This document shows positions 38,614-47,159 of a stretch of DNA of 52,882 nucleotides, one piece after another; position 1 is the stretch's first letter; each line of letters starts with the position of its first letter. The DNA lies in contig CAKSWA010000009.1 in assembly GCA_934511165.1 (NCBI GenBank), positions 1 to 52,882 of the forward strand. The letters run 5' to 3'. The translations under genes were made by a program, and so were the position numbers. The DNA is from an uncultured Oscillospiraceae bacterium. Its GTDB lineage: Bacteria > Bacillota > Clostridia > Oscillospirales > Oscillospiraceae. Under the pieces are notes generated by a model. It ran no database searches. It was not told where the DNA came from and saw only the letters and a list, made by a program, of their open reading frames with translations.

Positions 38614-40438
38614 GGTTCTTTTCCTTTCCTTCGCCGGGGGCGGTTCGGTTTTCGCTCTTTGCCGGGCGCACGAGGCACTTTCCGCTATAGCCGATCAGAT
38701 CCTCGCGTCCGGCAACTGTGAGCGCTTCGCGCACGAGCCGGGCGTTTTTGGGGTCGGTATACTGCAAAAGCGCTCTCTGCATCGCCTTTTCGTGCGCGTC
38801 CGTCGGGACGTATACGTCCTTCATCGTGATGGGGTCGATGCCCGTGTGGTACATGCAGGTGCTGATCGTGCCGGGCGTGGGGTAAAAATCCTGCACCTGC
38901 TCGGGACGGGCGTTGTGCGCCTTCAGATACAGCGCAAGCGCCACCGCATCCTCCATCCGGCTGCCGGGGTGCGAGGACATCAGGTACGGCACAACGAACT
39001 GCGCCTTGCCGTAGCGCGCGTTGAGCGCGTGATATTTCTCAAGAAACCGCTCATACACCGCCACCGGCGGCTTGCCCATGTAGCCGAGCACCGTATCGAC
39101 GCAGTGCTCCGGCGCTACCTTGAGCTGGCCGGAGATGTGGTTTTGCACAAGCTCCGAAAGGAAGGGACTGTTTTTGTCGCAGAGGACATAGTCAAACCGC
39201 ACGCCGGAGCGCACGAACACCTTCTTGACGCCCGGAATGGCGCGCAGCTTCCGCAGCAGCGCAAGATAGTCGCGGTGATCGGCGACAAGATTCTTGCACG
39301 GCGTCGGCGCGAGGCAGTGCTTCAAGGGACACATGCCGTCTTTGAGCTGCTTTTTGCAGCTCGGTGCGCGGAAGTTCGCCGTCGGGCCGCCGACATCCGA
39401 AACATAGCCCTTCCAGAGCGGGTGGTGCGTCATGGTCTCCACCTCGCGGATGACGGACTCGTGGCTTCGCGACGTGACCATCCGCCCCTGGTGGAACGCG
39501 AGCGAGCAGAAGTTGCACCCGCCGAAGCACCCACGGTTGTGGATGACGCTGAAACGCACCTCCTCGATGGCCGGAACGCCGCCGAGGGGCTCATACATCG
39601 GGTGGGGCTCACGCGTGTACGGCAGTGCCGCCACCGCGTCCAGCTCCTCCGTTTTGAGCGGCATGGCCGGCGGATAAACGACAAGGAATTTATCCCCGTG
39701 CGCCTGGGCGAGCGTCCTGCCCCGGATGGGGTCGTGCTCGGCATACTCCGCGCGCGTGGCGAGAGCGTATTTTTTCTTATCGTCCCGCACTTCTTCAAAG
39801 CTCGGCAAAATCACCGCGCCCTCCGGCGCTTTATCGGCGATGACCGCCGTGCCGCGGATGCCGCGCAGCGGCTTTCCGTCGCGCAGGCGGTTTGCGGCTT
39901 CGAGTGTGGCGCGCTCGCCCATGCCGTAGACAAGAATGTCGGCGCGCGCATCGAAAATGACGCTCCGGCGCACCTTGTCGTCCCAGTAATCGTAATGCGC
40001 AAACCGGCGGAGCGAGGCCTCCATCCCGCCGAGCAGGATCGGAATGCCGGGGAACGCCTGCCGCGCGCGGTTGGCATACACGGTGCAGGCGCGGTCGGGC
40101 CGCAGCCCGGCCTTCCGTCCGGGAGAATAGAAATCCTCGCTGCGGCGCTTTTTCGCCGCCGTGTAGTGCGCCACCATGCTGTCGAGATTGCCCGCGCCGA
40201 TGAAAACGCCGAGTGAGGGCCTTCCCATCGCCTCGAAGGCGGAAGCATCGTGCCACGCGGGCTGCGCGAGCACCGCCACGCGGTAGCCCGCGTCCTCCAG
40301 CAGCCGCCCGATGACGGCCGCGCCGAACGACGGGTGATCAACATAGGCGTCGCCCGTTACAAGCAGTATATCGTACCAGTCCCAGCCGCGCGCGAGCATA
40401 TCCGCGCGCGATACGGGCAGAAAATCCTTCGTATCCGT
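38411..40438 (-). CDS. YgiQ-family radical SAM protein (start uncertain, long C-terminal tail)
   Basis: A YgiQ-family radical SAM protein: FLPVSRADMLARGWDWYDIL and VTGDAYVDHPSFG at the N-terminus, a B12-binding-like front domain, and the cluster motif CFGGCNFCSLAFHQGR near residue 315. Later come DVGGPTANFRAPSC and SSHPGSRMEDAVALALYL. No ATG, GTG or TTG lies in frame near the expected N-terminus; an ACG at 40438 has GGGAGG nine bases upstream and is used here as best guess. The C-terminal 65 residues (after APGEGKEKN) are basic and overlap DUF1294. The function of the family is unclear; it may modify RNA or protein. Confidence 0.75.
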   Translation of the reverse strand, partial: TDTKDFLPVSRADMLARGWDWYDILLVTGDAYVDHPSFGAAVIGRLLEDAGYRVAVLAQPAWHDASAFEAMGRPSLGVFIGAGNLDSMVAHYTAAKKRRSEDFYSPGRKAGLRPDRACTVYANRARQAFPGIPILLGGMEASLRRFAHYDYWDDKVRRSVIFDARADILVYGMGERATLEAANRLRDGKPLRGIRGTAVIADKAPEGAVILPSFEEVRDDKKKYALATRAEYAEHDPIRGRTLAQAHGDKFLVVYPPAMPLKTEELDAVAALPYTREPHPMYEPLGGVPAIEEVRFSVIHNRGCFGGCNFCSLAFHQGRMVTSRSHESVIREVETMTHHPLWKGYVSDVGGPTANFRAPSCKKQLKDGMCPLKHCLAPTPCKNLVADHRDYLALLRKLRAIPGVKKVFVRSGVRFDYVLCDKNSPFLSELVQNHISGQLKVAPEHCVDTVLGYMGKPPVAVYERFLEKYHALNARYGKAQFVVPYLMSSHPGSRMEDAVALALYLKAHNARPEQVQDFYPTPGTISTCMYHTGIDPITMKDVYVPTDAHEKAMQRALLQYTDPKNARLVREALTVAGREDLIGYSGKCLVRPAKSENRTAPGEGKEKNRGNKEHPPVRVSARNERGGVHSHGGGQNKRDTKGAAHSGSGASSDRGARRQSGRVARHGRASSQDKA

Positions 40439-40439
40439 T

Positions 40440-41222
40440 TTACGTATCCTCCCGGTCGTCCATGACCTCCCAGATCTCCGTTTCCGCCAGCGTGGCGGCG
40501 GCGCGGCAGCAGTAGCGCCGCTTTTCCTCGTCCCCGCCGCCGGAAACGGCGATGAAATCCGCCCACTTTCCGGGACGGATGCGGAGCGTGTTGCGCAGCG
40601 GCGGGAGAAAATCGCCCCGCGCCATCGCGAGCAGCGGCAGTATCTCATACGCCGAGGCGGTCGCGGCATTGTCGCCGCGCAGCAGCCCCCGCCGGAGATC
40701 GATGGCCGGGTACATCCGCAGCACAAAGCCGATGCACGTTTCTTCAAGCTGCCGCTGTGCGCGCGTGTCGCGCACGAGCTTCACGGCGCGCACATGGGCG
40801 CACGCCATATGCGAGAGCATTTTAAAGCGCAGATTGAGATTGCGGTTGGCGCTCTTTTTCCACACGAGCTCGTTCGGCTCAAAAAACGTGACGTATTCGT
40901 CCGTCAGATGCCCGAACGCGCGCGCCGCACGTCCCACGTAGCGCAGAAAGCAGCGGAGATTGTCCTCCATGAGCCAGCCGCCCTTGGCGGTGAACCACGC
41001 CGGATCCTCCCCGGCGTAGAGGCACAGCACCGGCTGCCCGCCACGGGCAATGCACCGGATGAGCGCTTCGCGCACGCCCTCCACGGCCTCGGCGTTTGCG
41101 CGTCCCTCTGCCGGCTCAAGCAGCGCCCACGGCGCGAAAACAACGCGCCGCCCCCCGCTCGCCGGAGGCGCACCGGCGTACAGCTGCGGGATCGTATTCT
41201 CTTTTTCCGGCGCATTTTCCAT
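40440..41222 (-). CDS. Shortened GH1-like (beta-glucosidase-fold) protein
   Basis: A 260-residue protein whose middle resembles the front half of family 1 glycosidases: VLCLYAGEDPAWFTAKGGWL, then FLRYVGRAARAFGHLTDEYVTFFEPNEL, then SHMACAHVRAVKLVRD. The usual acid/base motif T-(F/L)-N-E-P appears as TFFEPNE, so the Asn is replaced. The C-terminal nucleophile (T-E-N-G) region is missing; full GH1 enzymes have 440-480 residues. It may be non-catalytic. It is the first gene after a strong leftward promoter and precedes the YgiQ gene. Confidence 0.6.
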   Translation of the reverse strand: MENAPEKENTIPQLYAGAPPASGGRRVVFAPWALLEPAEGRANAEAVEGVREALIRCIARGGQPVLCLYAGEDPAWFTAKGGWLMEDNLRCFLRYVGRAARAFGHLTDEYVTFFEPNELVWKKSANRNLNLRFKMLSHMACAHVRAVKLVRDTRAQRQLEETCIGFVLRMYPAIDLRRGLLRGDNAATASAYEILPLLAMARGDFLPPLRNTLRIRPGKWADFIAVSGGGDEEKRRYCCRAAATLAETEIWEVMDDREDT

Positions 41223-41257
41223 AGCTTCCTGCCCATACTTACAATTTCACAGGATAT

Positions 41258-41286
41258 AGAATAGTATTTTTCCGCGCCGGTGTCAA
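41258..41286 (-). promoter_or_regulatory. Leftward sigma-A promoter (GH1-like/YgiQ/corrin genes)
   Basis: Minus-strand TTGACA (41281-41286), a 17-base spacer and TATTCT (41258-41263). It is the only clear leftward promoter seen before the corrin genes, so the run 41222 to 26441 may be one long transcript. Its -35 lies five bases from the rightward -35. Confidence 0.7.
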
Positions 41287-41291
41287 TCGCC

Positions 41292-41319
41292 TTGCAAAAA
41301 CGCGGCGAGCGTGTATAAT
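41292..41319 (+). promoter_or_regulatory. Rightward sigma-A promoter of nicotinate phosphoribosyltransferase
   Basis: TTGCAA (41292-41297), a 16-base spacer and consensus TATAAT (41314-41319), back to back with the leftward promoter. Confidence 0.75.
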
Positions 41320-41353
41320 TATGGGGATACTATCGGCAGGAGGACATTTTGCC

Positions 41354-42826
41354 ATGAACGTTCGCAGCGACCAGAACCTCTCGATGCTCTGCGATTTTTA
41401 CGAGCTGACGATGGGCAACGGCTATTTCCGCAACGGATATAAAGACCGCATCACCTATTTTGACCTCTTCTTCCGGCAGGTGCCGGACGGCGGCGGCTTT
41501 GCCATTGCCGCGGGGCTGGAACAGGTCGTGGAGTATATCACGAATCTCCACTTCTCCAACGAGGACATTGACTATCTCCGCTCCCGGAACATTTTCTCCG
41601 AGGAGTTTTTGCAGTATCTCCGCAATTTCCGCTTCACCGGCGACATCTGGGCGGTGCCGGAGGGCACGCCCGTATTCCCGCGCGAGCCGCTCATCACGGT
41701 GCGCGCCCCCGCGATTGAGGCGCAGCTCGTGGAGACGTATCTCCTGCTCGCGGTGAACCACCAGTCTCTCATCGCCACAAAGGCGAGCCGCATCGTCCGC
41801 GCCGCGCGCGGCCGCGCGGTGATGGAGTTCGGCTCCCGCCGGGCGCAGGGAGCGGACGCGGCGATCCTCGGCGCGCGCGCGGCGTATATCGCGGGCTGCT
41901 CCGGCACCGCCTGCACGATCTCCGACCAGCTCTACGGCGTTCCCGCTCTCGGCACGATGGCGCACTCCTGGGTGCAGATGTTCGATTCCGAGTATGACGC
42001 CTTCCGCACCTACTGCGAGAGCTACCCGGCGAACGCGGTGCTGCTCGTAGATACCTACAACACGCTCAAATCCGGCATTCCCAACGCCATCCGCGCCTTC
42101 AACGATGTGCTCAAGCCCATGGGCATCACCAAATGCGGCATCCGGCTCGACTCCGGCGATATGTCCTATCTCACGAAGGAGGCCCGCCGCATGCTCGACG
42201 AGGCGGGCTGGGAGAGCTGCAAAATCACCTGCTCCAACTCGCTCGACGAATATATCATCCAGGACCTTCTCCTGCAGGGCGCGTGCATCGACTCCTTCGG
42301 CGTCGGCGAGCGGCTCATCACCGCCAAGAGCGAGCCGGTGTTCGGCGGCGTCTATAAGCTCGCCGCCGTGGAACGCGAATCGGGCGAGATCGTCCCGAAG
42401 ATCAAGGTGAGTGAAAATGTCGCCAAGATCACGATCCCCCATTTCAAGAAGTTCTACCGGTTTTACGACCGCACAAACGGCAAGGCGCTCGCGGACTATC
42501 TCTGCCTTTACGACGAAACGCCGGACGACACGCAGCCGCTCACGATCTTCCACCCGGAAAACACGTGGAAGCGTAAGACGCTCACCGACTTCCGCGCCGA
42601 GAATATGATGGTTCCCGTGTTCCGCGCAGGCGAGCTCGTCTATGAGCTTCCAGTGCTGGAGGATATCCGGAAGCGCTGCGCCGAGCAGCTGGAAACGCTC
42701 TGGCCGGAGGTGCTCCGGTTTGAAAACCCGCACGGGTACTACGTTGACCTCTCCGACCGGCTGTGGAATATCCGGCACGACCTTCTCATCAACGCCGGGC
42801 ATTCGCAGATCCCGGAAAAGAAGTAA
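41354..42826 (+). CDS. pncB: Nicotinate phosphoribosyltransferase
   Basis: A 490-residue enzyme that makes nicotinate mononucleotide from nicotinate and PRPP in NAD salvage. It shows NLSMLCDFYELTMGNGYFRN, ITYFDLFFRQVPDGGGFAIAAGLEQ, EFGSRRAQGADAAILGARAAYIAG, GTMAHSWVQMFDSEYDAF near residue 210 and IRLDSGDMSYLTKEARRML. The length and C-terminal region fit the Gram-positive type. AGGAGG precedes the ATG, and a terminator follows, so it is a single-gene unit. Confidence 0.94.
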   Translation: MNVRSDQNLSMLCDFYELTMGNGYFRNGYKDRITYFDLFFRQVPDGGGFAIAAGLEQVVEYITNLHFSNEDIDYLRSRNIFSEEFLQYLRNFRFTGDIWAVPEGTPVFPREPLITVRAPAIEAQLVETYLLLAVNHQSLIATKASRIVRAARGRAVMEFGSRRAQGADAAILGARAAYIAGCSGTACTISDQLYGVPALGTMAHSWVQMFDSEYDAFRTYCESYPANAVLLVDTYNTLKSGIPNAIRAFNDVLKPMGITKCGIRLDSGDMSYLTKEARRMLDEAGWESCKITCSNSLDEYIIQDLLLQGACIDSFGVGERLITAKSEPVFGGVYKLAAVERESGEIVPKIKVSENVAKITIPHFKKFYRFYDRTNGKALADYLCLYDETPDDTQPLTIFHPENTWKRKTLTDFRAENMMVPVFRAGELVYELPVLEDIRKRCAEQLETLWPEVLRFENPHGYYVDLSDRLWNIRHDLLINAGHSQIPEKK

Positions 42827-42837
42827 AACTGTCAATC

Positions 42838-42875
42838 GCCCGAAAGACGGAAAAGTCTTTTGGGCGGTTTTTTTT
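42838..42875 (+). terminator. Intrinsic terminator of pncB
   Basis: CGCCCGAAAGAC-GGAAAA-GTCTTTTGGGCG hairpin followed by GGTTTTTTTT. Confidence 0.85.
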
Positions 42876-42881
42876 GAATAC

Positions 42882-42910
42882 TTGAAAACTTCCGGGATAT
42901 CGTGTACCCT
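42882..42910 (+). promoter_or_regulatory. Promoter of the second LysR-family gene
   Basis: TTGAAA (42882-42887), a 17-base spacer and TACCCT (42905-42910), about 49 bases before the ATG. Confidence 0.55.
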
Positions 42911-42958
42911 GTAGGCGAACACGCCGATCCTTTGCCGACCGAAGGGAGGAACCGAACC

Positions 42959-43867
42959 ATGCAGCTTCAGCAGCTCATCTACTTTGTCGCCGTGGCAGAG
43001 CAGGGCAGCTTCAACAAAGCGGCGGAAAAACTGTTCACCACCCAGCCGAACCTGAGCAAGGCAATCCAGAATCTGGAAAACGAAATCAATGTCTCCATTT
43101 TTGAGCGGACGACCAAGGGCGTCAATCTGACGGAGGACGGGAAGAAGCTCTACCAGTATGCCCGCGCCATCATCAACCAGATGGAACTGATCGACGGTCT
43201 TTCCGCCAAGGAGACGCTGCGGACACTCTCGGTCGCGTCGTACCCGATCATCACCATGGGGCGCGTGCTCAGCGAGTTTTATAACCGGCACCGGCAGGAA
43301 AACATCGTGATAAAGCTCGTCGAAAAGCGGATGCAGAAGGTTCTGGAGCTGGTGGAGAGCGGCGAAGCGGAAGTGGGCTTCGTGATGAGCAACAACGTGC
43401 AGAACAAGGAGCTGCGGCACATGCTGAATTTCAAAGGGCTCGAACTGCACGAGATCGGCCGGGATACGTGGTATGTCAACATCGGCCCCGGCCATCCGCT
43501 CTACCGGCGAGACGAGGTCGCCATGGAGGAAATGCTGGCCTATCCGCACGTCCGGCTGCCGGACGATTATTTTTCCAATCTCACGCACTATCTGGAGATC
43601 GACGGTGTCCGTCTGAACAACTTCAAGCGGACCATTTACGTAGACGACAGCGCGATCATCACCGCGCTCCTGAAGGAGACGGACGCTTTTCGCTTCTGTC
43701 CGGGGCTCAGCGCCAAGGATTTCGCCGCCCACGGGATACGGACCATTCCGATCCGCAACTGCGGTGTGCAAATCACCGTCGGCTGGGTGCAGCGAAAGCG
43801 CGAGATCCTCAGCGCCGAAGCGCAGGAATTTGTCTCGCAGCTGGAAGCGCTCTATCCCCTTTCCTGA
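42959..43867 (+). CDS. LysR-family regulator of the peptidase/YjiGH module
   Basis: A 302-residue LysR-type regulator with the HTH at about residues 1-60 (LQQLIYFVAVAEQGSFNKAA, TTQPNLSKAIQNLENEIN) and a ligand-binding domain starting ASYPIITMGRVLSEFYNR. GGGAGG precedes ATG 42959. It is followed by its own terminator and by a perfect palindrome 10 bases ahead of the next promoter, so it probably activates the operon at 44102-47939. Confidence 0.88.
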   Translation: MQLQQLIYFVAVAEQGSFNKAAEKLFTTQPNLSKAIQNLENEINVSIFERTTKGVNLTEDGKKLYQYARAIINQMELIDGLSAKETLRTLSVASYPIITMGRVLSEFYNRHRQENIVIKLVEKRMQKVLELVESGEAEVGFVMSNNVQNKELRHMLNFKGLELHEIGRDTWYVNIGPGHPLYRRDEVAMEEMLAYPHVRLPDDYFSNLTHYLEIDGVRLNNFKRTIYVDDSAIITALLKETDAFRFCPGLSAKDFAAHGIRTIPIRNCGVQITVGWVQRKREILSAEAQEFVSQLEALYPLS

Positions 43868-43893
43868 AAACCCATATTCTCTATTCTCTTTTT

Positions 43894-43928
43894 AAAGGCC
43901 GTCATGCGCTCTGCATGACGGCCTTTTT
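43894..43928 (+). terminator. Intrinsic terminator of the LysR gene
   Basis: AAAGGCCGTCATGC-GCTCT-GCATGACGGCCTTT hairpin followed by TTCG. Confidence 0.85.
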
Positions 43929-44009
43929 CGCGTTTTTCCGCGTTTTTGGACAGGGTGTACAAGGCAGGTGCGGGGATATAAGGCAAAATCACCGTCGGGA
44001 TAAAGTGCA

Positions 44010-44068
44010 GTTATAACCCGGTTATAACAATCGTGGATTAGACAGGAATAGCCAAACTCGACTAAAAT
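44010..44068 (+). promoter_or_regulatory. Palindromic operator and promoter of the peptidase module
   Basis: A perfect 19-base palindrome GTTATAACCCGGTTATAAC (44010-44028) is made of two self-complementary GTTATAAC octamers 11 bases apart, about one helical turn. Ten bases downstream lie TAGACA (44039-44044), an 18-base spacer and TAAAAT (44063-44068). This is a typical layout for a LysR-activated promoter. Confidence 0.65.
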
Positions 44069-44101
44069 TAAGCCATAAAAAACACAGGAGGGTGGATGGA
44101 A

Positions 44102-45271
44102 ATGCCGGGAATCGTTGCGCTGGCTATCCTTTTTTCGATCTATGCGGTCGGTGAGCTGATCGCGCAAAAGACCAAAGCGGTTTTCTCCACGGTACTCGGG
44201 ATCGCACTGATCCTGCTGGCAGGCTTCTGGAGCGGCGTTCTGCCGCGGACACTGATTGAGGACGCGCAGATCAGCGGCTTCGGCAATCTAATCGCAGGCG
44301 TTCTGATCGTCTCTCTCGGCACGACCATTGATTTCCCGGAGCTCAAGCGGCAGTGGAAGGTCGTTGTGATCTCCCTTTGCTGCGTCATCTGTGCGGTGGG
44401 CGCGATTATCCTGGCCGGCTCTCCGCTCATGGGCTCGGAGCTTGCCGTCTCCGGCGCGCCGATCTTTGCCGGCGGCAGCGCCGCAACGCTGATCATGACA
44501 ACGGCTCTGAAGGAAAAAGGGCTGGAATATGCGGGCACGTTCTGCATCGCGCTCTATGTAACGCAGAAATTCATCGGTGTTCCCATCGCCTCTCTGCTCC
44601 TTCGCCGCACAGCCCGGCAGTTCCGGGATATCCCGGAGCTTGTGGAAGAATACAGCCGGCAGGAGTTGCCGCGTGAGGGTGGAAAAAGCGCCGGTCCTCT
44701 TGCTCTGCCGGCGCAGTTTGCGAAGCCTTCCGTATATCTCGCAAAGCTCGGCATCGTGGCAGTGATCGCCTATTATGCCGCAAAGCTGACCGGCGGCAAG
44801 GTTCACTATTTCGTCATGTGCCTTCTGATGGGCGCGCTGTTCTTCTCTCTCGGCTTTCTGGAGAAGGGGATTCTCGCAAAGACCAATTCCAGCGGGCTCA
44901 TCACCTTTTTCGTGACGATCCTCATTTTCTCCAATCTGGCGACCACAACGCCGCAGCAGGTTCTCTCGGTGCTGCCGGCTCTGGCGCTCACGGCGCTGCT
45001 GGGCGTCGGCGGGACGGCCGCCGCGGGCTTCGTCCTCGGAAAGCTGCTGAATGTTCCGTTCGGTCTCGCGGTATCGCTGGGCATCAGCTGCACCTTCGGC
45101 TTCCCCACCACGATGCTCATCCCGCAGGAGGTATCCGAGGCTCTTGGCCGGAACGAAAAGGAAAAGGCCGCCATTTTGAACTATCTGCTGCCGAAGATGC
45201 TGACAGCCGGTTTTGTCACCGTTACGATCGTCTCCGTGCTAATCGCCGGCTTCGTAGTAAATATGCTGTAA
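44102..45271 (+). CDS. Polytopic membrane protein, possible transporter
   Basis: A 389-residue protein with about eleven hydrophobic segments and one hydrophilic loop near residues 175-205 (RRTARQFRDIPELVEEYSRQ). The segment IAGVLIVSLGTTIDFPELKRQWK, a glycine/serine-rich APIFAGGSAATLIMTTALKEKG and the repeated, similar GISCTFGFPTTMLIPQEVS near the C-terminus suggest an inverted-repeat transporter, but I do not recognise the family with confidence. ATG 44102 fits AGGAGGG better (nine bases) than ATG 44096. It is the first gene of the module with an M20 peptidase and YjiH/YjiG, so it may carry the peptidase substrate. Confidence 0.7.
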   Translation: MPGIVALAILFSIYAVGELIAQKTKAVFSTVLGIALILLAGFWSGVLPRTLIEDAQISGFGNLIAGVLIVSLGTTIDFPELKRQWKVVVISLCCVICAVGAIILAGSPLMGSELAVSGAPIFAGGSAATLIMTTALKEKGLEYAGTFCIALYVTQKFIGVPIASLLLRRTARQFRDIPELVEEYSRQELPREGGKSAGPLALPAQFAKPSVYLAKLGIVAVIAYYAAKLTGGKVHYFVMCLLMGALFFSLGFLEKGILAKTNSSGLITFFVTILIFSNLATTTPQQVLSVLPALALTALLGVGGTAAAGFVLGKLLNVPFGLAVSLGISCTFGFPTTMLIPQEVSEALGRNEKEKAAILNYLLPKMLTAGFVTVTIVSVLIAGFVVNML

Positions 45272-45284
45272 GGAGAACAACGAT

Positions 45285-46469
45285 ATGGAACAGATTTACC
45301 AACAGATCCGCCGCTACATCGACAAGCAGCGTCTGCCCATGATGAATTTGTGGGAGGAGCTCGTGAACACGGAAAGCGGCACCCGCCAGATTGAAGGCGT
45401 AAACGCTGTCGGCTCGATCCTGCGCCGGGAGATGGAGCGATCCGGCATCGCGACGCGGGTGATCGGCGTGGAAAACGCCGGAGATATGCTCATCGGCGAA
45501 TGGAACAGTGAGTCCGATGCTGCGCCTCTTCTGATGATCGGCCACATGGACACCGTGTTCAAGGAAGGCGCGGCAAAGGAGAACCCCTTCCGCGTGGACG
45601 AGGACGGCATGGCGCACGGCCCCGGCGTGCTGGATATGAAGGCGGGGCTCGTGATCGCCCTGTACGCCGTGAAGGCGCTGATCGAGACCGGCTGGAAAAA
45701 GCGCCCCATCAAGTTCATCTTCGCAAGCGACGAGGAGAATCTCCACATGTTCTCCAACGCCAAGGAGCTGTTCGCCAGGGAATCCCGCGGCGCGCTGGCC
45801 GCCTTCAACTTTGAAACGGGCTACATGGACAACCGCTTCGTTGTCGGCCGCAACGGCGGCGGCCCCGTGATATTGCAGGTGCATGGGATCGCCTCCCATT
45901 CCGGGATCGCGCCGGAAAAGGGCCGTTCCGCCGTGCTGGAGGCCGCACACAAGATCGTGGAGATCGAAGCGCAGAACGACATTCCGCGCGGACGGCTCAT
46001 CAACTGCGGTCTGGTGACCGGCGGCATCGGCGAAAACACCATCCCCGACAGCTGCACCATCCGCATCGGCATCCGCTTTCCCAATACAACCGTGCGGGAC
46101 GAAATCTTTGATATTCTGAAAAAGGCCACGGAGCACAGCACCGTTCCGGACACCACGGCGGAGCTGGATCTCAGCCGGGTCATGCAGTGCATGGACACCA
46201 CCGACGGCGTTATGGCGCTCTTCGCCCACCTCAAACGCACCGCCGCCGACTGCGGCTTCGGCGAGATCGAGAGCTTCCGCGTGGGCGGCCTGTCTGACTC
46301 CGGCATCACCGTGGGCTGCGGCGTGCCGACCGTGTGCGGCATGGGCGTCCGGGGCGAATGGAACCATACGCCCAACGAATACGCCGAAGTGGAATCGCTC
46401 TACCAGCGCTGCATTCTGGCCGCCTGCGCCGCCTGCACACTGGAAGATGATTTTATGAAAGCAAAATAA
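45285..46469 (+). CDS. M20-family metallopeptidase (carboxypeptidase G2 / glutamate carboxypeptidase-like)
   Basis: A 394-residue di-zinc peptidase. Catalytic blocks are MIGHMDTVF (His87, Asp89), GPGVLDMKAGL (Asp117, bridging) and FIFASDEEN (Glu150 general base, Glu151 ligand). A dimerisation-type insert runs about 185-300 (GRNGGGPVILQVHGIASHSGIAPEKGRSAV), and the last zinc ligand is His near residue 365 (GEWNHTPNEYAEVESL). It has no signal peptide, so it acts in the cytoplasm on an imported peptide, N-acyl amino acid or folate-like substrate. AAGGAG precedes the ATG. Confidence 0.88.
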   Translation: MEQIYQQIRRYIDKQRLPMMNLWEELVNTESGTRQIEGVNAVGSILRREMERSGIATRVIGVENAGDMLIGEWNSESDAAPLLMIGHMDTVFKEGAAKENPFRVDEDGMAHGPGVLDMKAGLVIALYAVKALIETGWKKRPIKFIFASDEENLHMFSNAKELFARESRGALAAFNFETGYMDNRFVVGRNGGGPVILQVHGIASHSGIAPEKGRSAVLEAAHKIVEIEAQNDIPRGRLINCGLVTGGIGENTIPDSCTIRIGIRFPNTTVRDEIFDILKKATEHSTVPDTTAELDLSRVMQCMDTTDGVMALFAHLKRTAADCGFGEIESFRVGGLSDSGITVGCGVPTVCGMGVRGEWNHTPNEYAEVESLYQRCILAACAACTLEDDFMKAK

Positions 46470-46496
46470 AAGCAAAATAAGAAGGGAGAAACAAGC

Positions 46497-47147
46497 ATGG
46501 AAAACAAAGAGAAAATCCAGGAGCCGAAGGAAAAGGTCGGCATCGGCGCATGGATCGCGCTGGTCGTTCTGATTCTGATTCTCTCCGGCGCCTTCCGCAC
46601 GGCGGAAGGCCCCCTCAAGGTTCTGGACTTCACAAACCTGAGCGGCAGCTTCGGCAAGATCGGCGATACCGGCGCGAACCTGATCGGCAAGGGCGGCACC
46701 GGCGCCAAGGACGGCTTCATGGCCGGATTCAACCTGATCCCCGCCGTCATGTTCTTCTGCGGTCTGCTGGGCGTTTTCGAGCAGCTCGGCGCGTACAAGG
46801 CCTCCGACATTCTGTTCCGTCCCCTGCTGCGCCCGCTGCTGGGCATCCCCGGAAAATGCGGTATCGCGTTCATCTCCAGCTTTACCGGCTCCGACGTAGC
46901 CGCCGTCATGACGAAGGAGCTCTACGAGGCCGGCGATCTCACCGACGATGAGCGCACGATCTTCGTGGCTTACCAGTACGCCGGTTCTGCCTGCATCAAC
47001 AATACGATCACCGGCGGCGCGCCGCTGGTGGCCATCTGCCCCGTTGCGCTGGGTCCCTGCATCGTAATCATTGTCGTGTGCAAACTGGTCGGCGCCAATC
47101 TGGTGCGCCTGATTCTGAAGCTGAAACGCTCCAGGAAGAACGCGTAA
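46497..47147 (+). CDS. YjiH-like nucleoside-recognition (Gate) membrane protein
   Basis: A 216-residue membrane protein with four or five hydrophobic segments. FMAGFNLIPAVMFFCGLLGVFEQL, RPLLRPLLGIPGKCGIAFISSFTGSDVAAVM and YQYAGSACINNTITGGAPL are typical of the Gate/nucleoside-recognition family to which YjiH and SpmA belong. It is paired with a YjiG-like protein 12 bases downstream. In E. coli the yjiG-yjiH pair neighbours isoaspartyl dipeptidase; here an M20 peptidase takes that place. Confidence 0.8.
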   Translation: MENKEKIQEPKEKVGIGAWIALVVLILILSGAFRTAEGPLKVLDFTNLSGSFGKIGDTGANLIGKGGTGAKDGFMAGFNLIPAVMFFCGLLGVFEQLGAYKASDILFRPLLRPLLGIPGKCGIAFISSFTGSDVAAVMTKELYEAGDLTDDERTIFVAYQYAGSACINNTITGGAPLVAICPVALGPCIVIIVVCKLVGANLVRLILKLKRSRKNA

Positions 47148-47159
47148 GGAGGAAACATC

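Noticed and set aside
26441..41222. Complete cobalamin pathway in one locus
   Set aside because: Chelatase (CbiK/CbiX), adenosyltransferase, CobU, CobS, CobT and lower-ligand genes are not present here, so the locus is only the ring and aminopropanol part.
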